From Gryganskiella cystojenkinii (Eukaryota; Mortierellomycota; Mortierellomycetes; Mortierellales; Mortierellaceae), in assembly GCA_015852425.1 (NCBI GenBank), contig JAAAIG010000003.1, forward strand, positions 103,126-167,125: 64,000 nucleotides of DNA, given 5' to 3'. Positions 11,322-20,429 of this stretch are shown here, in pieces. Within the stretch, counting starts at the first letter, position 1; the number at the start of each line of letters is the position of its first letter. The translations under genes and the position numbers were made by a program. The notes beneath the pieces are model-generated. The model worked only from the letters and a program-made list of their open reading frames with translations. It searched no databases and was not told where the DNA came from.

Positions 11322-13499
11322 ATGGCCTCCCCCAACCATGCTCCCGTCGTTCTCATCGGCACCTTCAACATGAACCAGCGTCCCATCGAGCAGGACCTCT
11401 CAGACTGGCTCGCCACTCACCCCTCTCTTTCCTCTCATGCCACAGACTCAGCCCCCAACAGTCCAACTCTATCCTCCCCTACTTATGCGTCCACGGCGGA
11501 CTTCAACACTGTCCCCGAGGGTAGCGCCCCTCTCGGTACCTCTTCCTCCTCAACACCCATCTTGCCCGATATCGTCGCATTGGCCCTCCAAGAGTTTGCA
11601 CCATACCCGGACGCGTTCATACATAGTACCTACCAAATCAAACAAAAAGTCGATGACCTCGCAAAACTCATCCTCCGAACACTCCACCGTACCTGTCCCG
11701 GATACCGTTTCAGTCTCGTCTCTCAAACTGCTCAGGTCGGCATGATTCTTTTTATCCTGACAAGAGACGGTAGTATGACCGAACATGTCGAACGCATCTT
11801 GAACGCCTCGGTCGGTACGGGTCCTGTTTTGATGGGGAACAAGGGAGCAATTGCAACAAAGATGACCGTTCGTCTCGCACCCACCGCCGCAAGACCTTGT
11901 TTCGATATCTGCTTTATCAATGCTCACTTGAGTGCACACCTCAACATGATCAAGCGGAGAAACGATGACTATCTGGCGATCTGTCGACGCATGGTCTTTT
12001 TAAACGATCACGATAATCATGTAGAAGGCATGCTGTACGAACACCATGACCGTTTGTCCTCAATTTCTTCGACTGCCGCGGGCAGTAGCTCACCTTTCGC
12101 CTCGCCCTTTGACTCCACGGAGGATTTGCGACAGTCAGAGGAATCGGACTCGCTTTACCAACTCGATAACGACTCAAGACCGTTACTGCCCAACAAGACC
12201 ACACCGCCTTCCTTAAAGGGACACAGGAGCGAAAGCAGCACCAAGAGCAGGAAATATACCCGAGAATACCTTCAGCAAAAGCGAGGCAGCCAGGACGGCA
12301 ACAACAACAGCAACAAGAAAAAGAAGAACAACAACAGTGGCGGCAGTGCCGTCGCCTGGGAAGAATCTATTTTTTCTTGCGATTACATCTTTTGGGCTGG
12401 AGATCTCAACTACCGCTTGGACCTCTCTCAGTGTGACGGATCCCTCGGCAAGGACAAGAAAAAGAAGACGAAGAAGCAACAAGACGAGGATCTCCTTTCG
12501 CAATCGACCATGCCAGACCTGACTGCCAAGGAGATTGTCCATGCGATTGAACAGGGGCAACTTCGACAACTTTACAGTCATGATCAGCTCTCGGCCCAGC
12601 GCAAGACCCTCAAAGTTTTTAAAGGATTCCACGAAGCACCCCTGGCTTTTCCACCAACTTACAAATTCAGGATGGGATCGAATCAATACAATGCCTCGAA
12701 ACGTGTTCCTGCATGGACAGATCGTGTCTTGTGGTTTGTCCATCCAAGAGACGCTTCGAGCGCGGATGAGGAAAAGGAAGACGAGCTGGATGCCTGGGAC
12801 GAACACTCGCAAGGTCTGGGTCGAGGCACGTTACCGTTAGAATCCGCGGACCGTGTTCGAAACCGGATCATGCATCAAAAGTCTTGGACAACAATGACAG
12901 AGGGAACACGCTCTCGTGGGACTTTTTCCAGTCTGGCCAAGAAGGGTGGTCGAGTTCCCGTGAACGCAAGTGTCTTTCAACCGCCTACTGCAGCTGCAGC
13001 TGCTGGAGGCTCCCTGGGTCCCTTCTCGGCCGAACCGGCACATGATCCCTCGACAGTCTCTTCCGCCGTATCCTCAAGCTCACTCTCGAGTCTGTCGTCT
13101 AGGAACAGCTACGGGTCGAATCCTCAATTGAAAAAACCTCAACAACATCAGCAACAGCCGTTCATTCAATCGCCTTCCTCGACGGTCATGACCTCTTCAT
13201 CCTCTGTTTCAGCTTCGTCCAGTCCGTTGTTGATTCATTATTATACCTCGCACCCATATTACAAGAGTTCAGATCACAAGCCCGTCTCAGCCCTATTCAC
13301 GCTCTTGCCTTATAACCTGGCCACGGTTCAAGAGCCCAGTCCTTATGGAATCGACCCGGCCTGGAAACGTAAAAAGTGGATTGGCAAGAAACTGACCACT
13401 ATTGCGGGTCACTTGTTGAGATGGGGGTTCTTGGTCCTCGGTCTCGGAGCATTTGCAAGTCTGTTTATGTTGGTTCGTCGGCACTTGCAGGGTTGGTAA
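11322..13499 (+). CDS. INP54: Inositol-polyphosphate 5-phosphatase, tail-anchored
   Basis: The intronless frame encodes 725 residues from ATG 11322; the frame is open further upstream, but this ATG immediately precedes the conserved start of the catalytic domain. Family motifs appear in order: GTFNMN (residue about 12), LQEFAPYPDAF (88), GNKGA (171), NAHLSAHLNMIKRRNDDY (200), FWAGDLNYRLD (356), PAWTDRVLW (462) and SSDHKPVSALF (648). WAGDLNYR, PAWTDR and SDHKP are the substrate- and catalysis-defining signatures of 5-phosphatases acting on PI(4,5)P2. Two long Ser/Asn/Lys-rich inserts lie near residues 245-345 and 490-640. A hydrophobic segment at about 698-720 followed by a short basic end is typical of a C-terminal tail anchor, as in yeast Inp54 at the ER. 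Orthology to INP54 is inferred from that anchor and the lack of a Sac domain. Confidence 0.85.
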   Translation: MASPNHAPVVLIGTFNMNQRPIEQDLSDWLATHPSLSSHATDSAPNSPTLSSPTYASTADFNTVPEGSAPLGTSSSSTPILPDIVALALQEFAPYPDAFIHSTYQIKQKVDDLAKLILRTLHRTCPGYRFSLVSQTAQVGMILFILTRDGSMTEHVERILNASVGTGPVLMGNKGAIATKMTVRLAPTAARPCFDICFINAHLSAHLNMIKRRNDDYLAICRRMVFLNDHDNHVEGMLYEHHDRLSSISSTAAGSSSPFASPFDSTEDLRQSEESDSLYQLDNDSRPLLPNKTTPPSLKGHRSESSTKSRKYTREYLQQKRGSQDGNNNSNKKKKNNNSGGSAVAWEESIFSCDYIFWAGDLNYRLDLSQCDGSLGKDKKKKTKKQQDEDLLSQSTMPDLTAKEIVHAIEQGQLRQLYSHDQLSAQRKTLKVFKGFHEAPLAFPPTYKFRMGSNQYNASKRVPAWTDRVLWFVHPRDASSADEEKEDELDAWDEHSQGLGRGTLPLESADRVRNRIMHQKSWTTMTEGTRSRGTFSSLAKKGGRVPVNASVFQPPTAAAAAGGSLGPFSAEPAHDPSTVSSAVSSSSLSSLSSRNSYGSNPQLKKPQQHQQQPFIQSPSSTVMTSSSSVSASSSPLLIHYYTSHPYYKSSDHKPVSALFTLLPYNLATVQEPSPYGIDPAWKRKKWIGKKLTTIAGHLLRWGFLVLGLGAFASLFMLVRRHLQGW

Positions 13500-13692
13500 A
13501 AAAAAGGAGAGGGGTTTGTCTTTGATTTTCTTGATAGCCTAATAATACCATAATTCATGATCATACTAAAATTCGCTAATGAAACAACAACGAGCTGGTA
13601 TTTTTTGGTATCTTCGTCTTGATCTCTTCCAACAGATAAGAGTATCAGCAGAGATCAAGTTGTTGCTTGTCAGGAAATGAAAATATTTGTGC

Positions 13693-14110
13693 TCATACGA
13701 GCCCTAAAAGAATACTAGAAAGGCCAACAGGAGGAATCTGTCTATACCAACCCTGCAACAGCATGGACAGAGGTCGGCGGAACAAATCCTGAGAGCCATC
13801 AACGGAAAGCTTGCAACGACCTTGGTTCAGGAGGATCAATCCGAACCAGAGCCGGTGATCGTTCTTGTAGGTCAGAGTAGAGTCGAGTTCGAGCTCGGTC
13901 AGGTTATGGGATCGAATCAAAGGGTGGGTCATGTATTGGCGCCTGTCTGCGCCTCGAAGAAAGAGTCGTCCGGCATGAAGTGCATTGCGGACGAGGCCTT
14001 GGAGTGAGGGACCAGATAACACTGAGGGGAGATGCTTAGATCGTGATGTAGAGTAAAGGTACCAGAGCCTCATGACAGAACTTACGGACAGGTACGGATG
14101 ATACTAAGGA
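13693..14110 (-). pseudogene. Relic of an F-box/LRR-like gene (N-terminal part)
   Basis: About 14110-14040 reads KFCHEALVPLLYITI, the end of the F-box as in the paralogs, and then a stop. In another frame the family N-terminus continues (PSLQGLVRNALHAGR, then NLTELELDSTLTYKNDHRLW, then LILLNQGRCKLSVDG) to 13693. The rest of the gene (central motif, C-terminal LRR-like part) is absent. The order matches the first third of the copies at 4480 and 14147. This is a truncated, frameshifted copy directly downstream of the intact gene at 14147, in the same orientation. Confidence 0.7.
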
Positions 14111-14146
14111 GTTGTGGTTTGACGAGAGAGCCTGAATTTATTGTGT

Positions 14147-15985
14147 TCAAAAGTCCACCTCTGATCCAAAATCGCTATTCTCGCTCTCACCCGTGTTCTC
14201 GTTCTCGTTCTTATTTTCGTCTTTGAGTTCATCGGTACAAGTCTCGATACCTTGCTTGTGAAAGATCTCTTTCAATCCCTTACATATCTCGGCATCCACA
14301 TGTAGCTCGGACGAGACGCTCTCGAGATCGGGCCAATGTTCCAGCATCCAGTGAACGTCCGCTTCCGACATCTCTTGTACGGTCCCATAAAAGAAAAGGG
14401 ACTGCAACCTCCTCAACGTCACCAGCTGACCCAGTCCGGCTCGCAGTGTCAGCTGGAGACTCCTTTGGTCGAGCATATCAAACGTTGGCGTACTCACGTT
14501 CAATGTCTGCAACTGTGTCAGCTTTGCGAGCTGGGCAAAGATCTGATCCTGCCACTCCAGATGATGGTCGTTATCTTCAAGACAGTCCGGGTACAAGGAC
14601 TGGCTTTTGAAATCGAAAAAGATGGTCAGGTTCACAAGACCGAGGCACACCCAGGGCCGCACCTCGAAAATGGTACGTTCATTTATGAACTGGGCCATGA
14701 CTTCATTCAGGCGGTGCAGGTTCCTGAATCCTTCATCCTCCAACACCTCCCGGTCTCTCATCTTTAAATCCGTCTCATTATCTTTTAAGAGCTGGGCGGC
14801 TCTTGCTTCCTCTGCACCGTGACCACGTACGAGCTCATGAGCGGCCAGGCTGTCGCACCGGATGCACTTCATCTTTGTAAAAGTGGTCAAGAACTTTGTC
14901 ACCATCCAGGATGGAATGTCCTGATAGCCGCAAAGGTCCAATCGTTCCAGTGTCTCGGAATGCCGTTCTAGCGCCTGTAGGGAGCAGTATCGGAAAAACG
15001 AATCTTTGAGTTCGACGCCGACCAGGGTTGACCCGCAGGCTCCCAAGATCCTCGCAATCTCACAATCCGAGAGCTTGACGGACAAATAGGCAATACTGAT
15101 TTCTTGGAGTTGACTCCATCGATGGTAGGATGCGAGTCGGTTGTAGATCTCCCACCGGGTATCGACAGGTCTTAGGCTGGACCAAGTCAACTCGGTCAAG
15201 ACTGGGCACTGTTGAATCCACTCAAACTCTTGCAGAGCCGAATCAAAAACGTCCTTGATCGTGAGGATCCTAAGGCGCGGGAACCGAGGAGGTACCGTAG
15301 TCATCGTTGTCGCTGCCACCGCAATACTGGAAGAAGCGGGAGAAGAAGATGAAGAAGAAGACGACCACTTTGACGGACACTGGGCGAGAATAAGCTTGAC
15401 TAGGATTGAGCCAAGATTTAGGATTTGTTCTGTATCCTCATGACTGAGTCGGACCTTGTACAGACAAAGTTCTTGAAGTACGTGACCGCACTGTGAGAAC
15501 AAGGGTACCCAACAAGGTCGGGACAATTTTCCAGCGTCCTCGATCTTGAGCGTCACTAAACCCTGGTTAAGTAGGACAAGTCCACCTACACCACATTGCC
15601 AGATATCGTCGTCCGAGAGTTCCTTGACCGAGATTTCGAGTTGAAGGAGATTATCGCATCGGAACTCGCCGGCAGCCGCCACAAACGTGCTCAAGGTGGC
15701 CATTCGTTGTTTTCGATGACCAAGGTAGAAGATGAGTTTTCGGATCAAATGCGCATGGCGTATCAACCCCTCTGGAGAGGGGAGTCGCACGGTGTCCTCG
15801 TTCTTGTCTTCGGATTGATCTTTGTTCTTACTGTTGTCCACGACCTCGTCCTTGAATGACCGGTAAAGGATTGGGATCAAGAGAAGGTGCCATCGTTGAG
15901 AGACCCGAACGCAGGTGGCGAGCGTGTGAAGGTCCATACGGGTCCCGATGTTGATCAGAATTTCGGTAATGTTGAGAGCGATCAT
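14147..15985 (-). CDS. F-box/LRR-like protein, intact copy
   Basis: A single exon of 612 residues from ATG 15985; the frame is open upstream, but this Met directly precedes the F-box as in the paralogs. Residues 1-45 form the F-box (ALNITEILINIGTRMDLH, then CVRVSQRWHLLLIPILYRSF). Degenerate leucine-rich segments follow, including FEWIQQCPVLTELTW. A conserved family motif AHELVRGHGAEEARAAQ lies near residue 377, then a charged helical linker, then RPWVCLGLVNL, and a C-terminal block with DQIFAQLAKLTQLQTLNVS and MSEADVHWMLEHWPDLE. An acidic Glu/Asp/Asn tail ends the protein. F-box proteins bind Skp1 and deliver targets to SCF ubiquitin ligases; the target here is unknown. A poly-Ser/Ala stretch (SSSSSSSPASSS) sits in the middle. 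Confidence 0.85.
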   Translation of the reverse strand: MIALNITEILINIGTRMDLHTLATCVRVSQRWHLLLIPILYRSFKDEVVDNSKNKDQSEDKNEDTVRLPSPEGLIRHAHLIRKLIFYLGHRKQRMATLSTFVAAAGEFRCDNLLQLEISVKELSDDDIWQCGVGGLVLLNQGLVTLKIEDAGKLSRPCWVPLFSQCGHVLQELCLYKVRLSHEDTEQILNLGSILVKLILAQCPSKWSSSSSSSSPASSSIAVAATTMTTVPPRFPRLRILTIKDVFDSALQEFEWIQQCPVLTELTWSSLRPVDTRWEIYNRLASYHRWSQLQEISIAYLSVKLSDCEIARILGACGSTLVGVELKDSFFRYCSLQALERHSETLERLDLCGYQDIPSWMVTKFLTTFTKMKCIRCDSLAAHELVRGHGAEEARAAQLLKDNETDLKMRDREVLEDEGFRNLHRLNEVMAQFINERTIFEVRPWVCLGLVNLTIFFDFKSQSLYPDCLEDNDHHLEWQDQIFAQLAKLTQLQTLNVSTPTFDMLDQRSLQLTLRAGLGQLVTLRRLQSLFFYGTVQEMSEADVHWMLEHWPDLESVSSELHVDAEICKGLKEIFHKQGIETCTDELKDENKNENENTGESENSDFGSEVDF

Positions 15986-17538
15986 GAAGAATATGGAAGA
16001 GAAGCACAAAGTCTGAATTCGAAGAAAAAAATACAAAGAATGTCCTAAAGATTTTAAGGAGATGGCGTGGCTATTTAAAGTGGTTACAATGGGTGCAGGG
16101 GGCGCAGCAACCAAAGCCGGCTTTATCGACAACACTGAATGTCTATCAGAATGCACCATTGCAGCGCAGATGTGTATAATCGGGACAGAAAGCCCTGTTT
16201 CTATGGGAACAAAAGTCTTTGCCACCTTTTCTTGGCCTCCCTTTTGAGTATTAATTCAGCTACAATAAGAAATTCCCAAGGGTAGGTAGTCTAACGACGC
16301 CTTCATTGTTTGTAAGGTGGAGAGAATGCCAAGATCAAACCCATCGATACCTATTTTTTCGTTGTTTGATCGATTTAGATGACCCTATTTGGCCGTGGTA
16401 TTTTTTTTTTGTCTCGTCTTGGCGAGCTCGGAATGCAAGTCCGAGGGCGAACCAACAGGTCGTCTCAGACTACCGACTATATCGAGCCCAACCGCGTCTT
16501 CTAACCCGACTTGCAACATCTGGAGATGCCTCCTCAACCTATCCCAGGTATAGCCCTATAAGATAAACGGCGTACCTCCACCAGCAGCACGTTTTACTAA
16601 ATGAGAGATCGACGGAATCCTTCTCTCGCGTTTCTTCAGCTACCGAGTCGAAACCCGGACCACCATATCGACCACGTTCCCACAACAAACCAAACGCGAA
16701 CAGCGTGACACCGCGCGCACTTAGTACTGTCGATGCCTCAAAAGGAGTTCTAAAGTGAAATCTCACGATCTCCTCGATCCTGGTCGCGCTTTGTCTCAAT
16801 CTCGGTCTTCCTCTAGAAATGTCGACGTTGCTCAGCTCGTTTAACACTGACGGAAAGCACCAAATCTCTTTATAAAAAATTGTCTCGCTGCCAGCCAAGG
16901 GGGTGCCTTGTTCAAGACTGGTCCTCGATTCTGGCCCTCTTTATAGGCGCGAAGGCGATACGCAAAACTAGCTTTCTTAATAATAATAGGAGATCGAGTG
17001 TTTGGTTTTGCAAAAAAAGGTTTTTCAATGCGTCCAAATACTATGGTATCAATGGCATGACCAACAGCAAGGTTCAAGAGAAGAAGAGACACAATGAACG
17101 CATTCCTGTAGAATAGCATCAGAAAGGACGGCGAGTGTGACATCTCCAGGAAGCATGAACGCGTCGATCTAGAGAAGAGAGGGAGTAGAGCCAGTCAGAG
17201 AAAGAAATGAAAAGGTGGTCAGTCATAGCTTTTCTACGTTTGCGGGGATCAGAATTTTTTTATTTTTTTGTTTTTTGTGGTGACTCAAACTGAGTTTTGA
17301 GGGTGGGACAGGCTAGAAAGGGAAAGAGATAAAAGAAAAAAAAGGGTCTCCTCTTTCTTTTTTTACAATCCTCTTCATTCCTTCCTCTTTGCATTCTTTT
17401 GTTTTCTCAATTCTTCTCCCTCTCACCGCATAACGACTCTCCCCTTTTTTTCTTTTCAAGAGCCGAGAGACGCCCGCATTTCATTTACTTCATTACTCGC
17501 ACTTGTTCATTCTTTCAAATCCGACTCACCATTACAAA
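15986..17538. other. Divergent intergenic region before HIS7
   Basis: This lies between the 5' end of the minus-strand F-box gene and the plus-strand HIS7. 17330-17530 is CT-rich with poly-T runs, a likely HIS7 promoter/leader. A minus-strand ORF with a signal-peptide-like start is listed separately. I recognise nothing else. Confidence 0.4.
16841..17119 (-). CDS. Hypothetical short ORF with signal-peptide-like start
   Basis: From an internal Met near 17119 the frame begins MLFYRNAFIVSLLLLNLA and then VGHA|ID, a plausible secretion signal with an Ala-x-Ala-like cleavage site. A basic sequence rich in Arg, Lys and Pro follows to a stop at 16841. No family is recognised. It might continue through an intron into the frame at 16898-16539, but no strong donor/acceptor pair was found. 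It could equally be chance coding on the strand opposite the HIS7 leader. Confidence 0.2.
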   Translation of the reverse strand: MLFYRNAFIVSLLLLNLAVGHAIDTIVFGRIEKPFFAKPNTRSPIIIKKASFAYRLRAYKEGQNRGPVLNKAPPWLAARQFFIKRFGAFRQC

Positions 17539-19481
17539 ATGACTGGCACATACCTTCTCGATTACGGCGCAGGCAATGTCCGGAGTCTTGTCAACGCGGT
17601 CAAAAAGCTGGGCCACGATATCACCTATGTCAAGGATCCCTCCGATATCCTCAAAGCCGATGTAAATATGCACATTTTCTTCCCCAAGGGAGGGGATCGA
17701 ACATTTCTTTGTTTGCTATCGCTTCGCCGTCTCGCTCACCCCAAACTCTCTTTCGGAGATTTTATTTTTTTAAAGAGGAAAAATTATCCATCTCTTTTCA
17801 CTTTTGGACTTCCTTCCTCTCCTTCTAACAGTTAATTCGTCTATTGTGGTGCACTCGAAAAAAAAAATAGAAACTCATCTTTCCCGGTGTCGGCGCCTTT
17901 GGAAGTGCGATGACTTCGCTCCATACCAAGGGATATGCGGAACCTTTGAAGGAATACCTCTCTCTCAACAAGCCGTTCATGGGCATCTGTGTCGGTATGC
18001 AGACCCTCTTTGAAGGATCGGACGAATGCCCCTCTGTCCCCGGTCTGGGCATCATCCCCGGAAAAGTCACCTTGTTTGATTCCACCGATAAGGCTGTCCC
18101 CCACATGGGCTGGAACACTGCAAGATCGATCCAGGGACCTCAACGGGCGCTCGAATGTGGATTGGAGGCCGAGCGAGCTTATTATTTCGTTCACTCGTTC
18201 GCAGTTCCCTTCTTAGAGGGATCTGTCGAGGCCAAGGAGTGGTGCCTGACTACAACCCAGTATGGCGATCAAGTCTTTATCTCATCTGTCCGGAGAGGCA
18301 ACGTCTTTTGTACACAGTTCCATCCCGAGAAATCTGGATTCGCAGGCGTGAACGTCTTGAACGCCTTCTTGAACGGGGGTGCAGCCGTCGGAGCCGAGGC
18401 TGACCTTGCGATCGTTCAACAAAAAGAACAGCAACAACAACTTGTCCCCGGATCCCTTTCGATTTTCACACCCACGTTCGTCCCAGAACCCTCGACAGAT
18501 GGATTCACAAAGCGTATTGTAGCCTGTTTGGATGTCCGTGCGAACGATCAGGGCGATCTGGTCGTTACCAAGGGAGATCAATATGATGTTCGTGAACAGA
18601 GCCAGGACGACAACACCAAGGGCGATGTTCGTAACCTTGGTAAACCCGTTGAATTGGCCAGGAGATATTTCGAAGAGGGAGCGGACGAGATCACGTTCTT
18701 GAACATTACCTCGTTCCGAAACTGCCCTCTCTTGGACATGCCCATGCTCGAGGTCTTGCGTCGTGCCTCAGAAACCGTCTTTGTGCCGTTGACGATCGGG
18801 GGTGGCATCAAGGATGTGGTCGATCCCGATGGTCAATTGCACCCGGCTCTCGAGGTCGCTGGCGAGTATTTCAGGAACGGAGCTGACAAGGTCTCGATCG
18901 GATCCGATGCTGTCTATGCGGCAGAGAAATTTTATGCGCTCGGAGGTAAAGGCGACGGTACCAGTGCGATCGAGACGATTGCGCATGCGTATGGATCCCA
19001 GGCTGTCGTCATTTCCGTCGATCCCAAAAAGGTCTATGTTAACAAGCCGTCGGATACGACTCACCATGTGGTCGAGCCTGCTCAACCAGGTCCCAACGGT
19101 GAGCGGTATTGCTGGTACCAATGTACGGTCAGCGGAGGACGTGAGGGTCGCGACATGGATGTCCGGCAGTTGGTCATTGCCTGTCAGGCTCTCGGTGCAG
19201 GAGAGATCTAGTTGAACTCGATGGACCAGGATGGCATGAAGCAAGGGTATGATCTGGCCCTGATCCAGGATGTCCGGGATGCGATCCGAATCCCCGTCAT
19301 TGCGTCAAGCGGTGCAGGATCTCCCCAGCATTTCGTCGATGTGTTTCAAAAGACTGGAGTCGAGGCTGCGTTGGCCGCCGGTATCTTTCACAGGAGAGAG
19401 GTCCCCCTCGAGTCTGTCAAGGAGACGTTGAAGCAACAAGGAATTCGAATCCGTAATGTCGATGCCCTTCTTGCCATTTGA
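17539..19481 (+). pseudogene. HIS7: HIS7 imidazole glycerol-phosphate synthase with in-frame TAG
   Basis: Exon 1 is 17539-17661 and exon 2 is 17871-19481 (209-nt intron, GTAAAT...TAG), 577 residues apart from the interruption. This is the fungal fusion of HisH glutaminase and HisF cyclase, which makes imidazole glycerol phosphate and AICAR in histidine synthesis. The glutaminase has the nucleophile in GICVGMQTLFEG (Cys 81) and FHPEKSG (His 192, Glu 194). The cyclase has ACLDVR (Asp 262). At 19209-19211 the frame reads GAG ATC TAG TTG AAC, where the family has GEILLN. The same frame then continues intact (SMDQDG with Asp 493, IASSGAG) to the TGA at 19479. Translation stopping at codon 488 would lose the second catalytic Asp and the last strands of the barrel. 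A single base change from a Leu codon (TTG) explains the stop. A real lesion, an allele or a consensus error are all possible. Confidence 0.9.
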
Positions 19482-19517
19482 GAATCGTTAGTAGACAATT
19501 GGCGTATTTGGCATTAC

Positions 19518-20252
19518 TCAAATATCTCCCCCGATAAAAATATAAAAACATACAGTCAACACCAAATTATTATCCACTTTTTCGTTGGTCGAGCATGATG
19601 AGGGATCATCGGTGGAGCCACTGTAGAGGATGTCTTCGTAGTAGGCGAGGATGATACAGCCACACCACCAAACGTGCTGCTGGCTGCTTTCTTCATCCGA
19701 AACAGGATCCGTCTCCATACCCTTGAGGAGCTGAAGAACTCCCAGACAATGGAGGAGAAGGAACAGCAGCAGCGGCAAGATGTCTGTCAGGAGGCAGGAA
19801 CTTTCGGTTGCCAGACTCGAGGGACTGAGGGTAATAGAGCATCAGACTCTACTCCCCCTCCTTCTACATGAGCATCTGGTGGTCATACAGTGATCACGAC
19901 GCTCGGTCTTGGATGAGCAGAAAGCTGAAATTCCTGTTAGAGCTCGGAATGAACACCTTGACTTTCTGGTAGAAGGGGCGGTAGCAGAGACGATACCGGG
20001 TATTGAGATGGTTGAGTGGCTGCTACAGAATCAGAGGTAAAATATGCGCCATGGGCTTGTGAATTGTAGGGGTACAAAGACTGGAGCTAAAGCTGCTACT
20101 GCTGTGATTGGTAGTACCTTATCTCGTCAACGATCTGATCGTTTGTCAAGGTGGTCAGGGCTTGATGGGACCAGGTATGAGAGACAAGATGATGACCCTC
20201 TGCCAACTCACGCTTGACGATGGCGGGGTACTGATCGTGGGACCATCCTCAA
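19518..20252 (-). pseudogene. Relic of a chitin/polysaccharide deacetylase
   Basis: About 20240-20105 on the minus strand encodes HDQYPAIVKRELAEG followed by HHLVSHTWSHQALTTLTND, the classic NodB signature in which the HTWSH pair binds the catalytic metal of chitin deacetylases. Stops interrupt on both sides and the downstream RPPYG region of the domain is missing. Near 19690-19560 a Ser/Thr-rich stretch (KKAASSTFGGVAVSSSP) resembles the linker of cell-wall or GPI-anchored deacetylases. Assignment of the core piece is firm; the link to the Ser/Thr tail is inference. Confidence 0.65.
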
Positions 20253-20429
20253 AGGCCAAACCCCTGCAAGTTTTGTGACATGGAAAAAAAATCTCACCCA
20301 CGGACCCTCACGCGTCTCCTCTCCAGATCTGAATCGTTTTTACGTCAAGCCATTTCATGCATAATCTTCCATTTTTCTCATTCCCCCCTTTCTTCATTCA
20401 TTCATCCGTTTCTTCTCACTCCCTTCACC

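Noticed and set aside
19212..19481. Separate small gene after the HIS7 stop
   Set aside because: The sequence is the in-frame C-terminus of the HisF cyclase, so it belongs to the same gene interrupted by a TAG.
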